A DNA stretch of 6,844 nt from Chloroflexota bacterium (GTDB taxonomy: Bacteria; Chloroflexota; UBA6077), in the NCBI GenBank assembly GCA_021845945.1, contig JAJZRD010000207.1:1-6844 (forward strand). The letters are read 5' to 3'. Position numbers and translations under genes: made by a program. Positions 1-6,136 of this stretch are shown piece by piece; positions within the stretch are counted from its first letter, which is position 1; every line of letters begins with the position of its first letter. The notes under the pieces are model-generated. The model was not told the origin of the DNA. It worked only from the letters and a program-made list of their open reading frames with translations, and made no database searches.

Positions 1-101
1 GGCCTTCTTATTATGCGCGACGTTCTTGCACAGTATTCTTACGGGACCATCTAACCAACGGGAACACGTCAAGGGCGCATCGGGAACGGACGTGATTCGC
101 T

Positions 102-662
102 GTGATCGCTTACAATATCGCTCAGTTGCTGAAAGCCACCACGGGCACAATTCGGCGGGTGGAAGTGGACGAGCTGGATCCCGATCTGGCAGTCGATCTA
201 AGGATCGTTTCACCCACCGTGGGTTCTCTGCGCTTGATGCGTACCTCCGCGGGCATCCTGGTCACGGGAACGCTGACTCACAAGGTGGAGTCGACCTGTT
301 CTCGCTGCCTGGAGACCTTCGTTCGGCCGCAGGTCATTGAGCTGGACGAGGAGTTCGTGCCGGTAGTCGACGTGAATACCGGCGTTGGTTTGCCAGAGCC
401 CGACGATGACGAGGCGTTCAGGTTGACCCCTGAACACCTGCTGGACTTGAACGAGGCGATACGACAATACGCGATCCTGGAGAGCCCCCTTCAGCATCTA
501 TGCGGCGAGGGCTGTAAGGGGCTTTGTCCCAGTTGCGGTTCAAACCTGAACGTTGGAGCTTGCGATTGCCAGCCCTCGGCTTCCGGCACTCCCTCGGGAT
601 CGCTCGGAAGCCTGCTGGCGGAGCGGATGCGTCAGGCGGGATTCAACCCAGAACAGGAGTAG
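102..662 (+). CDS. YceD/DUF177 family cysteine-rich protein
   Basis: A 186-residue protein of the YceD/DUF177 family, whose genes very often lie directly upstream of rpmF, as here. The family is linked to rRNA or large-subunit biogenesis, but its biochemical role is not settled. Visible: an N-terminal beta-rich half with the family-like stretch GTLTHKVESTCSRCLETF (C66 and C69), an acidic middle (EPDDDEAF, about 99-106), then DLNEAIRQYAILESP and a cysteine cluster C134, C138, C142, C145, C154, C156 that looks like a metal-binding knuckle. The eight cysteines suggest zinc binding (inference). The GTG start is well constrained: an in-frame TGA lies at 93-95 and GTG at 102 is the first start after it. 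No good ribosome binding site precedes it; ACGGA at 86-90 is weak. The stop lies 6 bases before the rpmF start, so the two are probably co-transcribed. Confidence 0.88.
   Translation: MIAYNIAQLLKATTGTIRRVEVDELDPDLAVDLRIVSPTVGSLRLMRTSAGILVTGTLTHKVESTCSRCLETFVRPQVIELDEEFVPVVDVNTGVGLPEPDDDEAFRLTPEHLLDLNEAIRQYAILESPLQHLCGEGCKGLCPSCGSNLNVGACDCQPSASGTPSGSLGSLLAERMRQAGFNPEQE
655..659 (+). promoter_or_regulatory. Ribosome binding site of rpmF
   Basis: AGGAG lies in the last codons of the upstream YceD-like gene, 9 bases before the TTG at 669. It supports TTG as the true start of L32, because no ATG or GTG lies in a suitable position for a full-length L32. Confidence 0.7.
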
Positions 663-668
663 ACAGAA

Positions 669-866
669 TTGGGCGCTCTACCTAAGAAGAAGATCTCTCA
701 CTCGGCTCAGGGCAAGCGCCGGAGCCACCTGGGCATTGAGATGCCCAACCTCGTGGCCTGCCCCCAGTGCCACGCACTGAAGCTGCCTCACCACGTGTGC
801 CCGAACTGCGGCACCTATAAGGGCGAGCAGGTTCTGCAGATCAAGCCGGCGAAGAGCGAGGGCTAG
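669..866 (+). CDS. rpmF: 50S ribosomal protein L32
   Basis: A 65-residue bL32 protein, a component of the large ribosomal subunit. The N-terminus (ALPKKKISHSAQGKRRSH) is the typical basic L32 signature. Two CxxC pairs, CPQC (C31, C34) and CPNC (C44, C47), form the zinc ribbon, so this is the zinc-binding form rather than the cysteine-free paralog some bacteria switch to when zinc is scarce. HHVCPNCGTYKG matches the conserved C-terminal half. The start is TTG at 669, supported by AGGAG 9 bases upstream. The gene sits 6 bases after the YceD-like gene, the classic YceD-L32 pair, and 4 bases before fabD. Length is normal for the family (about 55-65 residues). Confidence 0.96.
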   Translation: MGALPKKKISHSAQGKRRSHLGIEMPNLVACPQCHALKLPHHVCPNCGTYKGEQVLQIKPAKSEG

Positions 867-870
867 GAGT

Positions 871-1839
871 CTGGCTCCGAAAGTTGCTTTCGTTTTCCCG
901 GGGCAGGGTGCCCAGCGAGTGGGCATGGGAGCCGGCCTATGGGGCTCTAGTTCGGCGGCGCGAGAACTCTTCGCGGAGGCCGACCGAGCCACAGGGCTGC
1001 CTCTCAGCCAGGTGTGCTTTGAGGGCCCCGCGGACAGGCTGACGGACACGGCTTTTGCGCAGCCGGGCGTGGTAGCCGCCAGCCTTGCGGCGGCCGAGGC
1101 GCTGCGGGAGCGGTTGGCCCGGGGCGGCGTGGAGATAGCGCCGCTTTGCTGCGCCGGCCACAGCGTGGGCGAACTGGCGGCCCTGGCCTTCTCCGGGGCG
1201 GTCAGCCCCGCGGATGGGCTCAGGTTGGTGGCGGCTCGCGGCCGGCTGATGGCAGAGGCATCGACGCCTGCGGATGGCTCCATGGCCGCCGTCCTTGGCC
1301 TGGAGGATGCCCTTCTAGTGGAGCTGTGCTCCAGGGCCTCCCAGGAGACCGACGCCGCCGTTCAGGTGGCGAACCTGAACGCGCCCGGACAGGTGGTGAT
1401 CTCCGGCAACCGGCGAGCCCTGGCCAGGGCGGGCGAGTTGGCCCGGAAGGCGGGTGCTCGCAGGATTGTAGATTTGGATGTGAGTGGCCCCTTCCACTCC
1501 GTGTACATGGAGCCCGCGGCCCAGGGATTTCGAGCGATAGTGGCCGCGACGTCGATATCTTCCCCACGTATTCCCGTCGTTCTCAATGTGACTGCCCAGC
1601 CTTCCCAGGATCCTGGAGAGATCGGTCGTGAACTGGTGGTGCAGGTTACCAGCCCCGTTCGATGGTCGGACTCGGTGAAGACCATGGCGGAGTTGGGTTG
1701 CACGGTCTTCGTCGAGTTGGGGCCGGGCCAGGTGTTGAGCGGGCTGATCAAACGGATCGTCAAGGATGCCCTCCTCTTGAATGTGGAGGACGAGAAGGGC
1801 CTGAGCAGCACCGTCGAGAAGCTTGGCCGGTTGGTGTAG
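871..1839 (+). CDS. fabD: Malonyl-CoA:ACP transacylase
   Basis: FabD moves the malonyl group from malonyl-CoA to acyl carrier protein in type II fatty-acid synthesis in the cytoplasm. With the start at 871 the protein has 322 residues. Visible motifs: FVFPGQGAQ near the N-terminus (the Gln of GQGAQ helps form the oxyanion hole), GHSVGE with nucleophile Ser98, an arginine in AARGRLM near 123 that should bind the malonyl carboxylate, NAPGQVVISG, catalytic His209 in GPFHSVYM, and ELGPGQVLSGLIKRI near the C-terminus. The start is unusual. The next in-frame start, GTG at 919, would remove GQGAQ, and the only start-like codon in the right place is CTG at 871. GAGGG at 858-862 gives an 8-base spacing to it; AGGAG at 865-869 is too close. 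Function is near certain; the start codon is less sure. ACP, its partner, is encoded at 4983-5228. Confidence 0.95.
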   Translation: MAPKVAFVFPGQGAQRVGMGAGLWGSSSAARELFAEADRATGLPLSQVCFEGPADRLTDTAFAQPGVVAASLAAAEALRERLARGGVEIAPLCCAGHSVGELAALAFSGAVSPADGLRLVAARGRLMAEASTPADGSMAAVLGLEDALLVELCSRASQETDAAVQVANLNAPGQVVISGNRRALARAGELARKAGARRIVDLDVSGPFHSVYMEPAAQGFRAIVAATSISSPRIPVVLNVTAQPSQDPGEIGRELVVQVTSPVRWSDSVKTMAELGCTVFVELGPGQVLSGLIKRIVKDALLLNVEDEKGLSSTVEKLGRLV

Positions 1840-1887
1840 CCCTCGAATCTTCCCAAGTCCAGCACTGAACGGTAGGCCACTAGTGCC

Positions 1888-1959
1888 GTCTTGGAGTGTG
1901 GTGGCTTGCCACCGCTTTCGGTCGGATCGAAAGCTGCGGCCGGCCGCACCACTCCAGAC
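1888..1959 (+). repeat. 72-bp nested inverted repeat upstream of fabG
   Basis: This non-coding gap element has two competing folds. Closing stem: GTCT (1888-1891) and GGAGTG (1893-1898), separated by a one-base bulge, pair with CACTCC (1950-1955) and AGAC (1956-1959), giving 10 pairs. Inside lie three local palindromes in a row: GGTGGC/GCCACC at 1900-1913, which can form a CUUG tetraloop hairpin; GCTTTCG at 1914-1920 pairing with CGAAAGC at 1928-1934; and the perfect 12-base palindrome GCGGCCGGCCGC at 1936-1947. Together these make a four-way junction. Alternatively, 1893-1955 folds as one long imperfect hairpin centred on 1924, with 21 Watson-Crick pairs, 2 wobbles and 5 mismatches out of 28. 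No T-tract follows, so it is not a standard intrinsic terminator. It ends 4 bases before the fabG ribosome binding site. It could be a structured mRNA leader, a regulator binding region or a dispersed palindromic repeat; the window cannot decide. Confidence 0.7.
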
Positions 1960-1963
1960 ATGT

Positions 1964-1969
1964 AGGAGG
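1964..1969 (+). promoter_or_regulatory. Strong ribosome binding site of fabG
   Basis: A full AGGAGG lies 5 bases before the GTG at 1975 and fixes the fabG start. It begins 4 bases after the end of the nested inverted repeat, so folding of that element could affect ribosome access (inference). Confidence 0.85.
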
Positions 1970-1974
1970 TCCAG

Positions 1975-2721
1975 GTGGAAGGCTCCGGCAAGGTTGCCCT
2001 GATTACAGGAGGCTCTCGGGGAATCGGCAGGGCGGTGGCGCTGCGACTGGCACGGGACGGCGTGGCCGTCGTGGTCAATTACGTTGCCAGCGAGGCCGCG
2101 GCCCGGGAGTTGATCGATCTGGTGGTGGCTCAGGGGGGTCGCGCCGCTGCCCTCAGGGCCGACGTGGCGGTGGCAGCTGAGGCCGAAGGGATGGTGGATC
2201 GAGTCCTGAGCGATTTCGGCCGGCTGGACATCCTGGTCAACAACGCCGGCATCACCCGTGATAACCTGCTGCTGCGCATGAGCGAGCAGGACTGGGACGC
2301 CGTGCTGGATACCAACTTGAAGGGGGCGTTCGTCTGCACCAAGGCTGTGCTGCGCTCCATGATGAAGCGTCGGTACGGCCGGGTCGTGAACGTCAGCTCG
2401 GTGGCCGGGATCATGGGCAACGCCGGACAGGCCAACTACTCTGCCTCCAAGGCCGGGTTGATCGGCTTTACCCGGGCGGTGGCCCGGGAGGTTGCCAGCC
2501 GGAACATCACGGTGAATGCCGTGGCCCCCGGCTACATAGAGACCGACATCTGGGCCGGCGTTCCCGAGTCGGCTCGAAGCGCATTCCTCCAGCTGATCCC
2601 TCTGGGCAGGGCCGGTGCGCCGGAAGAGGTCGCCGAGGTCGTCGCCTTCCTGGCATCGGACGCCGCCAGCTACCTGACGGGCCAGGTACTAGCCGTGGAC
2701 GGCGGAATGGTGATGAGCTAG
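1975..2721 (+). CDS. fabG: 3-oxoacyl-ACP reductase
   Basis: FabG is the NADPH-dependent reductase that converts 3-oxoacyl-ACP to 3-hydroxyacyl-ACP in each round of fatty-acid elongation. This 248-residue short-chain dehydrogenase/reductase has normal length. Visible: the cofactor-binding TGGSRGIG (11-18), NNAG (89-92), catalytic Asn114 in DTNLKGAF, Ser142 in NVSSVAG, Tyr155 and Lys159 in NYSASKAG, the PGYIETD segment (185-191) and a C-terminal LTGQVLAVDGG. SRGIGRA and IETD fit FabG rather than a generic dehydrogenase, and the fabD and acpP neighbours support this. GTG start with AGGAGG 5 bases upstream. The last base of its TAG is the first base of the accC GTG, indicating translational coupling. 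Confidence 0.95.
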   Translation: MEGSGKVALITGGSRGIGRAVALRLARDGVAVVVNYVASEAAARELIDLVVAQGGRAAALRADVAVAAEAEGMVDRVLSDFGRLDILVNNAGITRDNLLLRMSEQDWDAVLDTNLKGAFVCTKAVLRSMMKRRYGRVVNVSSVAGIMGNAGQANYSASKAGLIGFTRAVAREVASRNITVNAVAPGYIETDIWAGVPESARSAFLQLIPLGRAGAPEEVAEVVAFLASDAASYLTGQVLAVDGGMVMS

Positions 2722-4115
2722 TGTTCCGCAAGATCCTGATCGCCAACCGTGGTGAGATTGCCGTTCGGATCATTCGCGCCTGCCGGGAGCTGGGGGTGGC
2801 GACGGTGGTTGCCTACTCGGAGGCGGACCGCCATTCCCTTCCCGTGGAACTGGCCGACGAGTCCATCTGCATCGGACCGGCCTCCTCCGACAAGAGCTAC
2901 CTGAACATCCCCAACCTGGTCAGCGCCGCCCTGGTGAGTGGCGCCGAGGCGATCCACCCCGGGTACGGGTTCCTCTCGGAGAACGCCTACCTGGCTGAAG
3001 TGTGCGAGCAGTGCCAGATTGTCTTCATCGGCCCTTCGGCCCGCAGCATCGAGCAGTTTCACGACAAAGCCGCCGCTAGAGAGCGGATGAGAGAGGCCGG
3101 ATTGCCCGTGCTGCCGGGGGTTGACAGGCCGGTGTACACTCTGGATGCCGCCCAGAGGGCGGCGGCGGAAATCGGCTTTCCGGTCATGTTGAAGGCTTGC
3201 GCCGGGGGTGGTGGAAGGGGGCTTCGACCGGCTCAGAACGACGCTGAGCTGGTCAAGGGCTTCCCGGTCGCCCAGATGGAGGCGCAGAGCGCCTTCGGCA
3301 ACGGGGGGCTGTACCTGGAGACTCTGGTGCAGGGCGCCCGCCACGTCGAGGTCCAGGTACTGGTCGACCGACGCGGAAAGGCCGTACACTTGGGAGAGAG
3401 GGATTGTTCCCTCCAGCGGCGACACCAGAAGATGCTGGAAGAGTCGCCCTGCATCGCCCTCGATCCTCAGGTGCGGTCCGAGATGGGAGCCAGCGCCGCT
3501 GCTGCTGCGGCGGCCGTCGGCTACGAAGGCGCTGGGACCATCGAATTCCTGGTGGATACCAGGGGACGCTACTATTTCATCGAGATGAATACTAGAATCC
3601 AGGTGGAACACCCGGTTTCAGAGATGATCACGGGTATAGACCTGGTAAAATGGCAGATGCGTGTGGCGGCCGGCGAGCCGCTGGGATTCGACCAGGCAGA
3701 GGTTTCCCCCCGCGGGCATGCTATCGAGTGTCGGGTGAATGCCGAGGATCCCCTGCAGGGCTTCGTTCCCCAATCGGGGTTGATCACCCACTACTCGGCA
3801 CCCGGCGGACCAGGGATTCGGGTGGACACACACCTGTTCCCCGGCTACTTGATGCCGCCCTACTACGACTCTCTTCTGGCCAAGGTGATCGCCTGGGGCA
3901 ACGACCGCGGAGAGGCGGTAGCCAGGATGCGACGGGCGCTGGAGGAATTCAAGGTCGTCGGCGTGACCACCAACATACCGTTCCAACTGCAGCTGCTGGC
4001 GAATCCTGATTTCCTAGAGGGCCGATTCGATACACATTTCGTGGAGCGGTGGCTGGCGTCTCGGGGCTCCCGGGGGACCGACGACGGCCGAGCCCTAGTG
4101 GCCGCGGGGGCATAG
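2721..4115 (+). CDS. accC: Biotin carboxylase subunit of acetyl-CoA carboxylase
   Basis: AccC uses ATP and bicarbonate to carboxylate biotin on its carrier protein, the first half of malonyl-CoA synthesis. The 464 residues cover the whole fold: N-terminal domain (FRKILIANRGEIAVRI, 2-17; HPGYGFLSEN, 79-88), ATP-grasp domain with K116, K158, the GGGGRG loop (162-167), H208 and RRHQK (234-238), metal and catalytic residues E275, E288 and N290, the bicarbonate/biotin motif R292-Q294-V295-E296 in TRIQVEHP, and R338 in the C-terminal domain. There is no biotinyl (MKM) domain, so it is not a pyruvate or acyl-CoA carboxylase fusion; a carboxylase of another substrate remains possible. Oddities: FHDK (113-116) replaces the usual MGDK, and about 15 extra residues follow the normal end. 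The GTG start overlaps the fabG stop by one base. accB, accA and accD are not in the window. Confidence 0.93.
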   Translation: MFRKILIANRGEIAVRIIRACRELGVATVVAYSEADRHSLPVELADESICIGPASSDKSYLNIPNLVSAALVSGAEAIHPGYGFLSENAYLAEVCEQCQIVFIGPSARSIEQFHDKAAARERMREAGLPVLPGVDRPVYTLDAAQRAAAEIGFPVMLKACAGGGGRGLRPAQNDAELVKGFPVAQMEAQSAFGNGGLYLETLVQGARHVEVQVLVDRRGKAVHLGERDCSLQRRHQKMLEESPCIALDPQVRSEMGASAAAAAAAVGYEGAGTIEFLVDTRGRYYFIEMNTRIQVEHPVSEMITGIDLVKWQMRVAAGEPLGFDQAEVSPRGHAIECRVNAEDPLQGFVPQSGLITHYSAPGGPGIRVDTHLFPGYLMPPYYDSLLAKVIAWGNDRGEAVARMRRALEEFKVVGVTTNIPFQLQLLANPDFLEGRFDTHFVERWLASRGSRGTDDGRALVAAGA

Positions 4116-4133
4116 TTCCGGAAGGCGGCGTGG

Positions 4134-4472
4134 ATGTCATCGGAGTCGGACTTCTGTACCGTTAGGATCGCACCGGGGGTCCTGGCCACCATCGCCGGAC
4201 TCACCACCATGGCCGTGCCTGGGGTTCTCCGAACCAGTGGCGGTTTCATCAGCGGGATGAACAGGCTGGTTGGGCGGGACGATCCCTCGCGCGGCATCCG
4301 GCTGCGGGTTCAGGACGACCAGGTCTACCTGGACATCCACGTGGTGGTGGAGCAGGGGGCCGACCTGGTGCGGGTTGGGAACCAGATCCAGCGGGAAGTG
4401 GCCCAGGCTATCGACAAGATGGTTGGATTGCCCGTGGCCGAGATCAACGTGTACGTGCAGGACCTGGAGTAG
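4134..4472 (+). CDS. Asp23/Gls24 family (DUF322) protein
   Basis: A 112-residue protein of the Asp23/Gls24 family. Visible: VRIAPGVLATIAGLTTMAVPGV (10-31, the typical opening), then GIRLRV, VYLDIHVVVEQGADL (64-78), and the closing amphipathic part REVAQAIDKMVGLPVAEINVYVQ (87-109). Known members are small cytoplasmic proteins, one of which (staphylococcal Asp23) lies near the membrane and is tied to cell-envelope stress; a general biochemical activity is not known. No transmembrane segment is visible. ATG start with GGAAGG at 4120-4125, 8 bases upstream. It lies between accC and nusB, a neighbourhood also common in Firmicutes, which supports the family call. It is probably co-transcribed with both. 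Confidence 0.9.
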   Translation: MSSESDFCTVRIAPGVLATIAGLTTMAVPGVLRTSGGFISGMNRLVGRDDPSRGIRLRVQDDQVYLDIHVVVEQGADLVRVGNQIQREVAQAIDKMVGLPVAEINVYVQDLE

Positions 4473-4494
4473 CGCTTCGGTGGGGTTGGTGGCG

Positions 4495-4968
4495 ATGTCA
4501 GAATCTCAGCGGCAGGTTCACGGTCGGAGGGCAGCCCGGACGGTGGCCTTGCAGGCGCTCTTCGAGATAGACACCACCGGACACCAGCCCGAGGAGGTGC
4601 TGTCCCGGCGAGTGGCGGAGGACGGGCTCGGTCCCGAGGCGGCGCAATACGCCGAGGGATTGGTGAAGGGGGTCCTTCAGCACGTCACCGAGATCGACGA
4701 CCTGATCCAGAAGGCGGCTCCGGCGTGGCCTTTCCAGCAGATGGCGGGGATCGATAGGAACATCATCCGGATCGCCCTGTACGAGGCCCTTTTTCAATCG
4801 GAGCGGGTCCCCTTCAAGGTGGCTGTGAACGAGGCTGTGGAGCTGGCAAAACGGTTCGGATCGGAGAGCTCCAGCCGCTTCGTCAATGGCGTTGTGGGAA
4901 GAATAGTTTCTGAGAAGATGCCGAAGGAGCACGGCGGAGATACACCGGCCGGCCCCACTTCGGAGTGA
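4495..4968 (+). CDS. nusB: Transcription antitermination factor NusB
   Basis: NusB is a small helical RNA-binding protein that, with S10 (NusE), joins antitermination complexes on rRNA leader transcripts. The 157-residue product shows the family pattern: [16 protein letters not shown] (11-26), the central [20 protein letters not shown] (52-71), [16 protein letters not shown] (84-99) and [33 protein letters not shown] (105-137). A hydrophilic tail of about 20 residues follows. ATG at 4495 is chosen because GGGG at 4482-4485 lies 9 bases upstream and the product then starts close to the conserved helix. GTG at 4480 or 4489 and TTG at 4486 are in-frame alternatives adding 2-5 residues. It begins 22 bases after the Asp23-family gene and ends 14 bases before acpP. 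Confidence 0.94.
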   Translation: MSESQRQVHGRRAARTVALQALFEIDTTGHQPEEVLSRRVAEDGLGPEAAQYAEGLVKGVLQHVTEIDDLIQKAAPAWPFQQMAGIDRNIIRIALYEALFQSERVPFKVAVNEAVELAKRFGSESSSRFVNGVVGRIVSEKMPKEHGGDTPAGPTSE

Positions 4969-4969
4969 G

Positions 4970-4975
4970 AGGAGG
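4970..4975 (+). promoter_or_regulatory. Ribosome binding site deciding the acpP start
   Basis: AGGAGG lies just after the nusB stop, 7 bases before GTG at 4983. It argues against the earlier in-frame GTG at 4965, which overlaps the nusB stop and precedes this site. Confidence 0.8.
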
Positions 4976-4982
4976 TGAGAGG

Positions 4983-5228
4983 GTGAGCCTAGACCCCCAG
5001 GTACAGGCACGGTTGCGGAAGATAGTGGCGGAGCAGTTGAGCGTTGACGAGGAAGATGTGGTCCCGGAGGCCTCATTCATCGAGGATCTGAATGCGGACT
5101 CCCTCGATCTGGTCGAGTTGATCATGACCTTGGAAGAGGAGTTCAACATAAAGATCTCCGATGAGGACGCGGAGAAGATCCAGACCGTCCAGGACGCCAT
5201 GGATTATCTGCAGGAGCATCTGGACTAA
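4983..5228 (+). CDS. acpP: Acyl carrier protein
   Basis: An 81-residue acidic acyl carrier protein, which carries growing acyl chains on a phosphopantetheine arm and is the substrate partner of FabD and FabG encoded upstream. The attachment site is Ser40 in the classic DSLDLVEL motif (39-46). Other family marks are [21 protein letters not shown] before it and [23 protein letters not shown] after it. Length is normal (about 78 residues). The GTG at 4983 is preferred over the GTG at 4965 (six more residues) because a perfect AGGAGG sits 7 bases before it. It is unusual for acpP to be separated from fabG by accC, an Asp23-family gene and nusB. It is the last gene before a 156-base gap containing a strong hairpin, so it may end the operon. 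Confidence 0.95.
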   Translation: MSLDPQVQARLRKIVAEQLSVDEEDVVPEASFIEDLNADSLDLVELIMTLEEEFNIKISDEDAEKIQTVQDAMDYLQEHLD

Positions 5229-5280
5229 TCGTCCGCAGCTCAGGATGCGAGTGTTCGTCCCATTCGTCTCCGCAGGGCTC

Positions 5281-5305
5281 GATCTGGCGGCGAGGCCGCC
5301 AGATC
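5281..5305 (+). repeat. Perfect 11-bp hairpin after acpP
   Basis: GATCTGGCGGC (5281-5291) and GCCGCCAGATC (5295-5305) are exact reverse complements separated by GAG, making a very stable GC-rich hairpin 52 bases after the acpP stop. A smaller CCTC/GAGG repeat follows at 5305-5316. No T-run follows, so it is not a canonical intrinsic terminator. It could stabilise the 3' end of the upstream transcript, act as a U-tract-less terminator, or be an operator. The rest of the gap 5229-5384 holds no convincing gene, and no tatA was found in it. Confidence 0.65.
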
Positions 5306-5384
5306 CTCGGCGGAGGCGGTGGGAAGAAGATTGGCGGGTGAGGCAGAGGTAAAAGGCTAGGCGAATCGAGGCGAAAGACTGGCG

Positions 5385-6107
5385 ATGCAAACCACCGGCA
5401 ACAACGAGGGATTCGAGGGGAAGAAGCTCACCATCATCGAGCACCTGGAGGAGTTGCGGCAAGGGCTGGTCTGGTCGGTACTGGCTCTGCTAGTTACCAC
5501 CGCGTTCTCCTTCATCTTCACCGGGAAGCTGTTGGAGATCCTGCTGATCCCCTCGGGGGGCATCAAGCCGGTCTTCTTGAAGCCGACCGAGATGTTCATC
5601 ACCTACTTCAAGGTGGCGCTGGTCGGCGGCGCGGCACTGGCCATGCCGATAATCGTGTACCAGGCCATCAAGTTCATCGTGCCTGGCCTCAAGTCCAGCG
5701 AGAAGAAGTATCTCTTCATAGTCATACCGAGCGCCAGCTTTCTCTTCATGCTTGGTATAACGTTCGGTTATCTGGTGCTTCTGCCCTTCGCGCTGCGCTA
5801 TCTGCTGACCTTTGGCGGGGATATCGCCACCGCTTTCATCAGCATTGGTGAGTACGTCTCCTTCGTCACGACGCTGCTGCTCTGGATGGGTGTCGCCTTC
5901 GAGCTGCCCTTGGTCATCGTCTTCCTGGCGAAGCTGCGGATCGTGAACCAGAAGCAGCTCCGAAGCTACTGGAAGTATGCGCTGGTGGGGGCCTTCGTCA
6001 TCGCGGCCATCATCACGCCGACTCCTGATCCCTTCAATCAGACCCTCGTGGCGGTGCCACTTTACCTGCTGTATGAGATCGGGGTGTTGTTTGCGCGGCT
6101 GGTGTGA
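5385..6107 (+). CDS. tatC: Twin-arginine translocase subunit TatC
   Basis: TatC is the polytopic membrane receptor that recognises twin-arginine signal peptides and exports folded proteins. The 240 residues fit six transmembrane helices, at roughly 27-47, 73-97, 108-135, 158-181, 197-211 and 219-236. Conserved features: the N-terminal cytoplasmic HLEELR (20-25), the periplasmic KPTEMFITYFK (66-76), the buried glutamate in FELPLVIVFL (172-181), and TPTPDPFNQ (211-219) between the last two helices. ATG at 5385; the ribosome binding site is weak (GAGG at 5368-5371, 13 bases upstream). No tatA or tatB-like gene lies in the window, so the pore-forming partner must be encoded elsewhere. It is separated from acpP by 156 bases and probably starts a new unit with the downstream gene. 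Confidence 0.95.
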   Translation: MQTTGNNEGFEGKKLTIIEHLEELRQGLVWSVLALLVTTAFSFIFTGKLLEILLIPSGGIKPVFLKPTEMFITYFKVALVGGAALAMPIIVYQAIKFIVPGLKSSEKKYLFIVIPSASFLFMLGITFGYLVLLPFALRYLLTFGGDIATAFISIGEYVSFVTTLLLWMGVAFELPLVIVFLAKLRIVNQKQLRSYWKYALVGAFVIAAIITPTPDPFNQTLVAVPLYLLYEIGVLFARLV

Positions 6108-6121
6108 GACAAGCCAGCCGC
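6095..6121 (+). repeat. Inverted repeat across the tatC stop
   Basis: GCGGCTGG (6095-6102) and CCAGCCGC (6114-6121) are exact reverse complements with an 11-base loop that contains the tatC stop codon. It ends 2 bases before the GGGAG ribosome binding site of the next gene, so the hairpin could tune coupling between the two genes. Part of it is coding sequence, so chance is possible. No T-tract follows. Confidence 0.5.
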
Positions 6122-6123
6122 TC

Positions 6124-6128
6124 GGGAG
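6124..6128 (+). promoter_or_regulatory. Ribosome binding site of the LigB-like gene
   Basis: GGGAG lies 8 bases before TTG at 6137 and favours that start over GTG at 6104, which overlaps the tatC stop and would have to use a site inside tatC. Confidence 0.55.
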
Positions 6129-6136
6129 CTAATGGT

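Noticed and set aside
1..101. Possible promoter: TATTAT at 9-14 as a -10 box, or TTGCAC at 26-31 as a -35 box
   Set aside because: The -35 partner of TATTAT would lie outside the window, and TTGCAC has no good -10 at normal spacing (CATCTA at 48-53 is poor). The evidence is too weak to report as a feature.
1888..1959. tRNA-like cloverleaf or intrinsic terminator upstream of fabG
   Set aside because: Arm lengths and loops do not match a tRNA (no T-loop consensus and no CCA-end geometry), and no T-tract follows the hairpin, so neither label fits.
3490..3520. GC-rich alanine-codon run in accC resembling a microsatellite
   Set aside because: It encodes a short poly-Ala helix (about 259-265) in a region where biotin carboxylases are often alanine-rich; there is no exact repeat unit beyond a few codons.
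678..3611. Long open frames on the - strand, including 678-1283, 1362-2078 and 2718-3611
   Set aside because: They lie opposite fabD, fabG and accC, whose products have complete family motifs. The antisense products are low-complexity, rich in R, P, S and A, and typical of GC-rich shadow frames.
4965..4982. Earlier GTG start of acpP overlapping the nusB stop
   Set aside because: It would place the strong AGGAGG inside the coding region; GTG at 4983 has that site at ideal spacing and gives a standard ACP N-terminus.
5251..5352. Small open frame starting at GTG 5251 as a possible tatA or small protein
   Set aside because: The 33-residue product is arginine-rich and has no membrane helix or amphipathic TatA pattern. 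Much of it simply reads through the inverted repeat.
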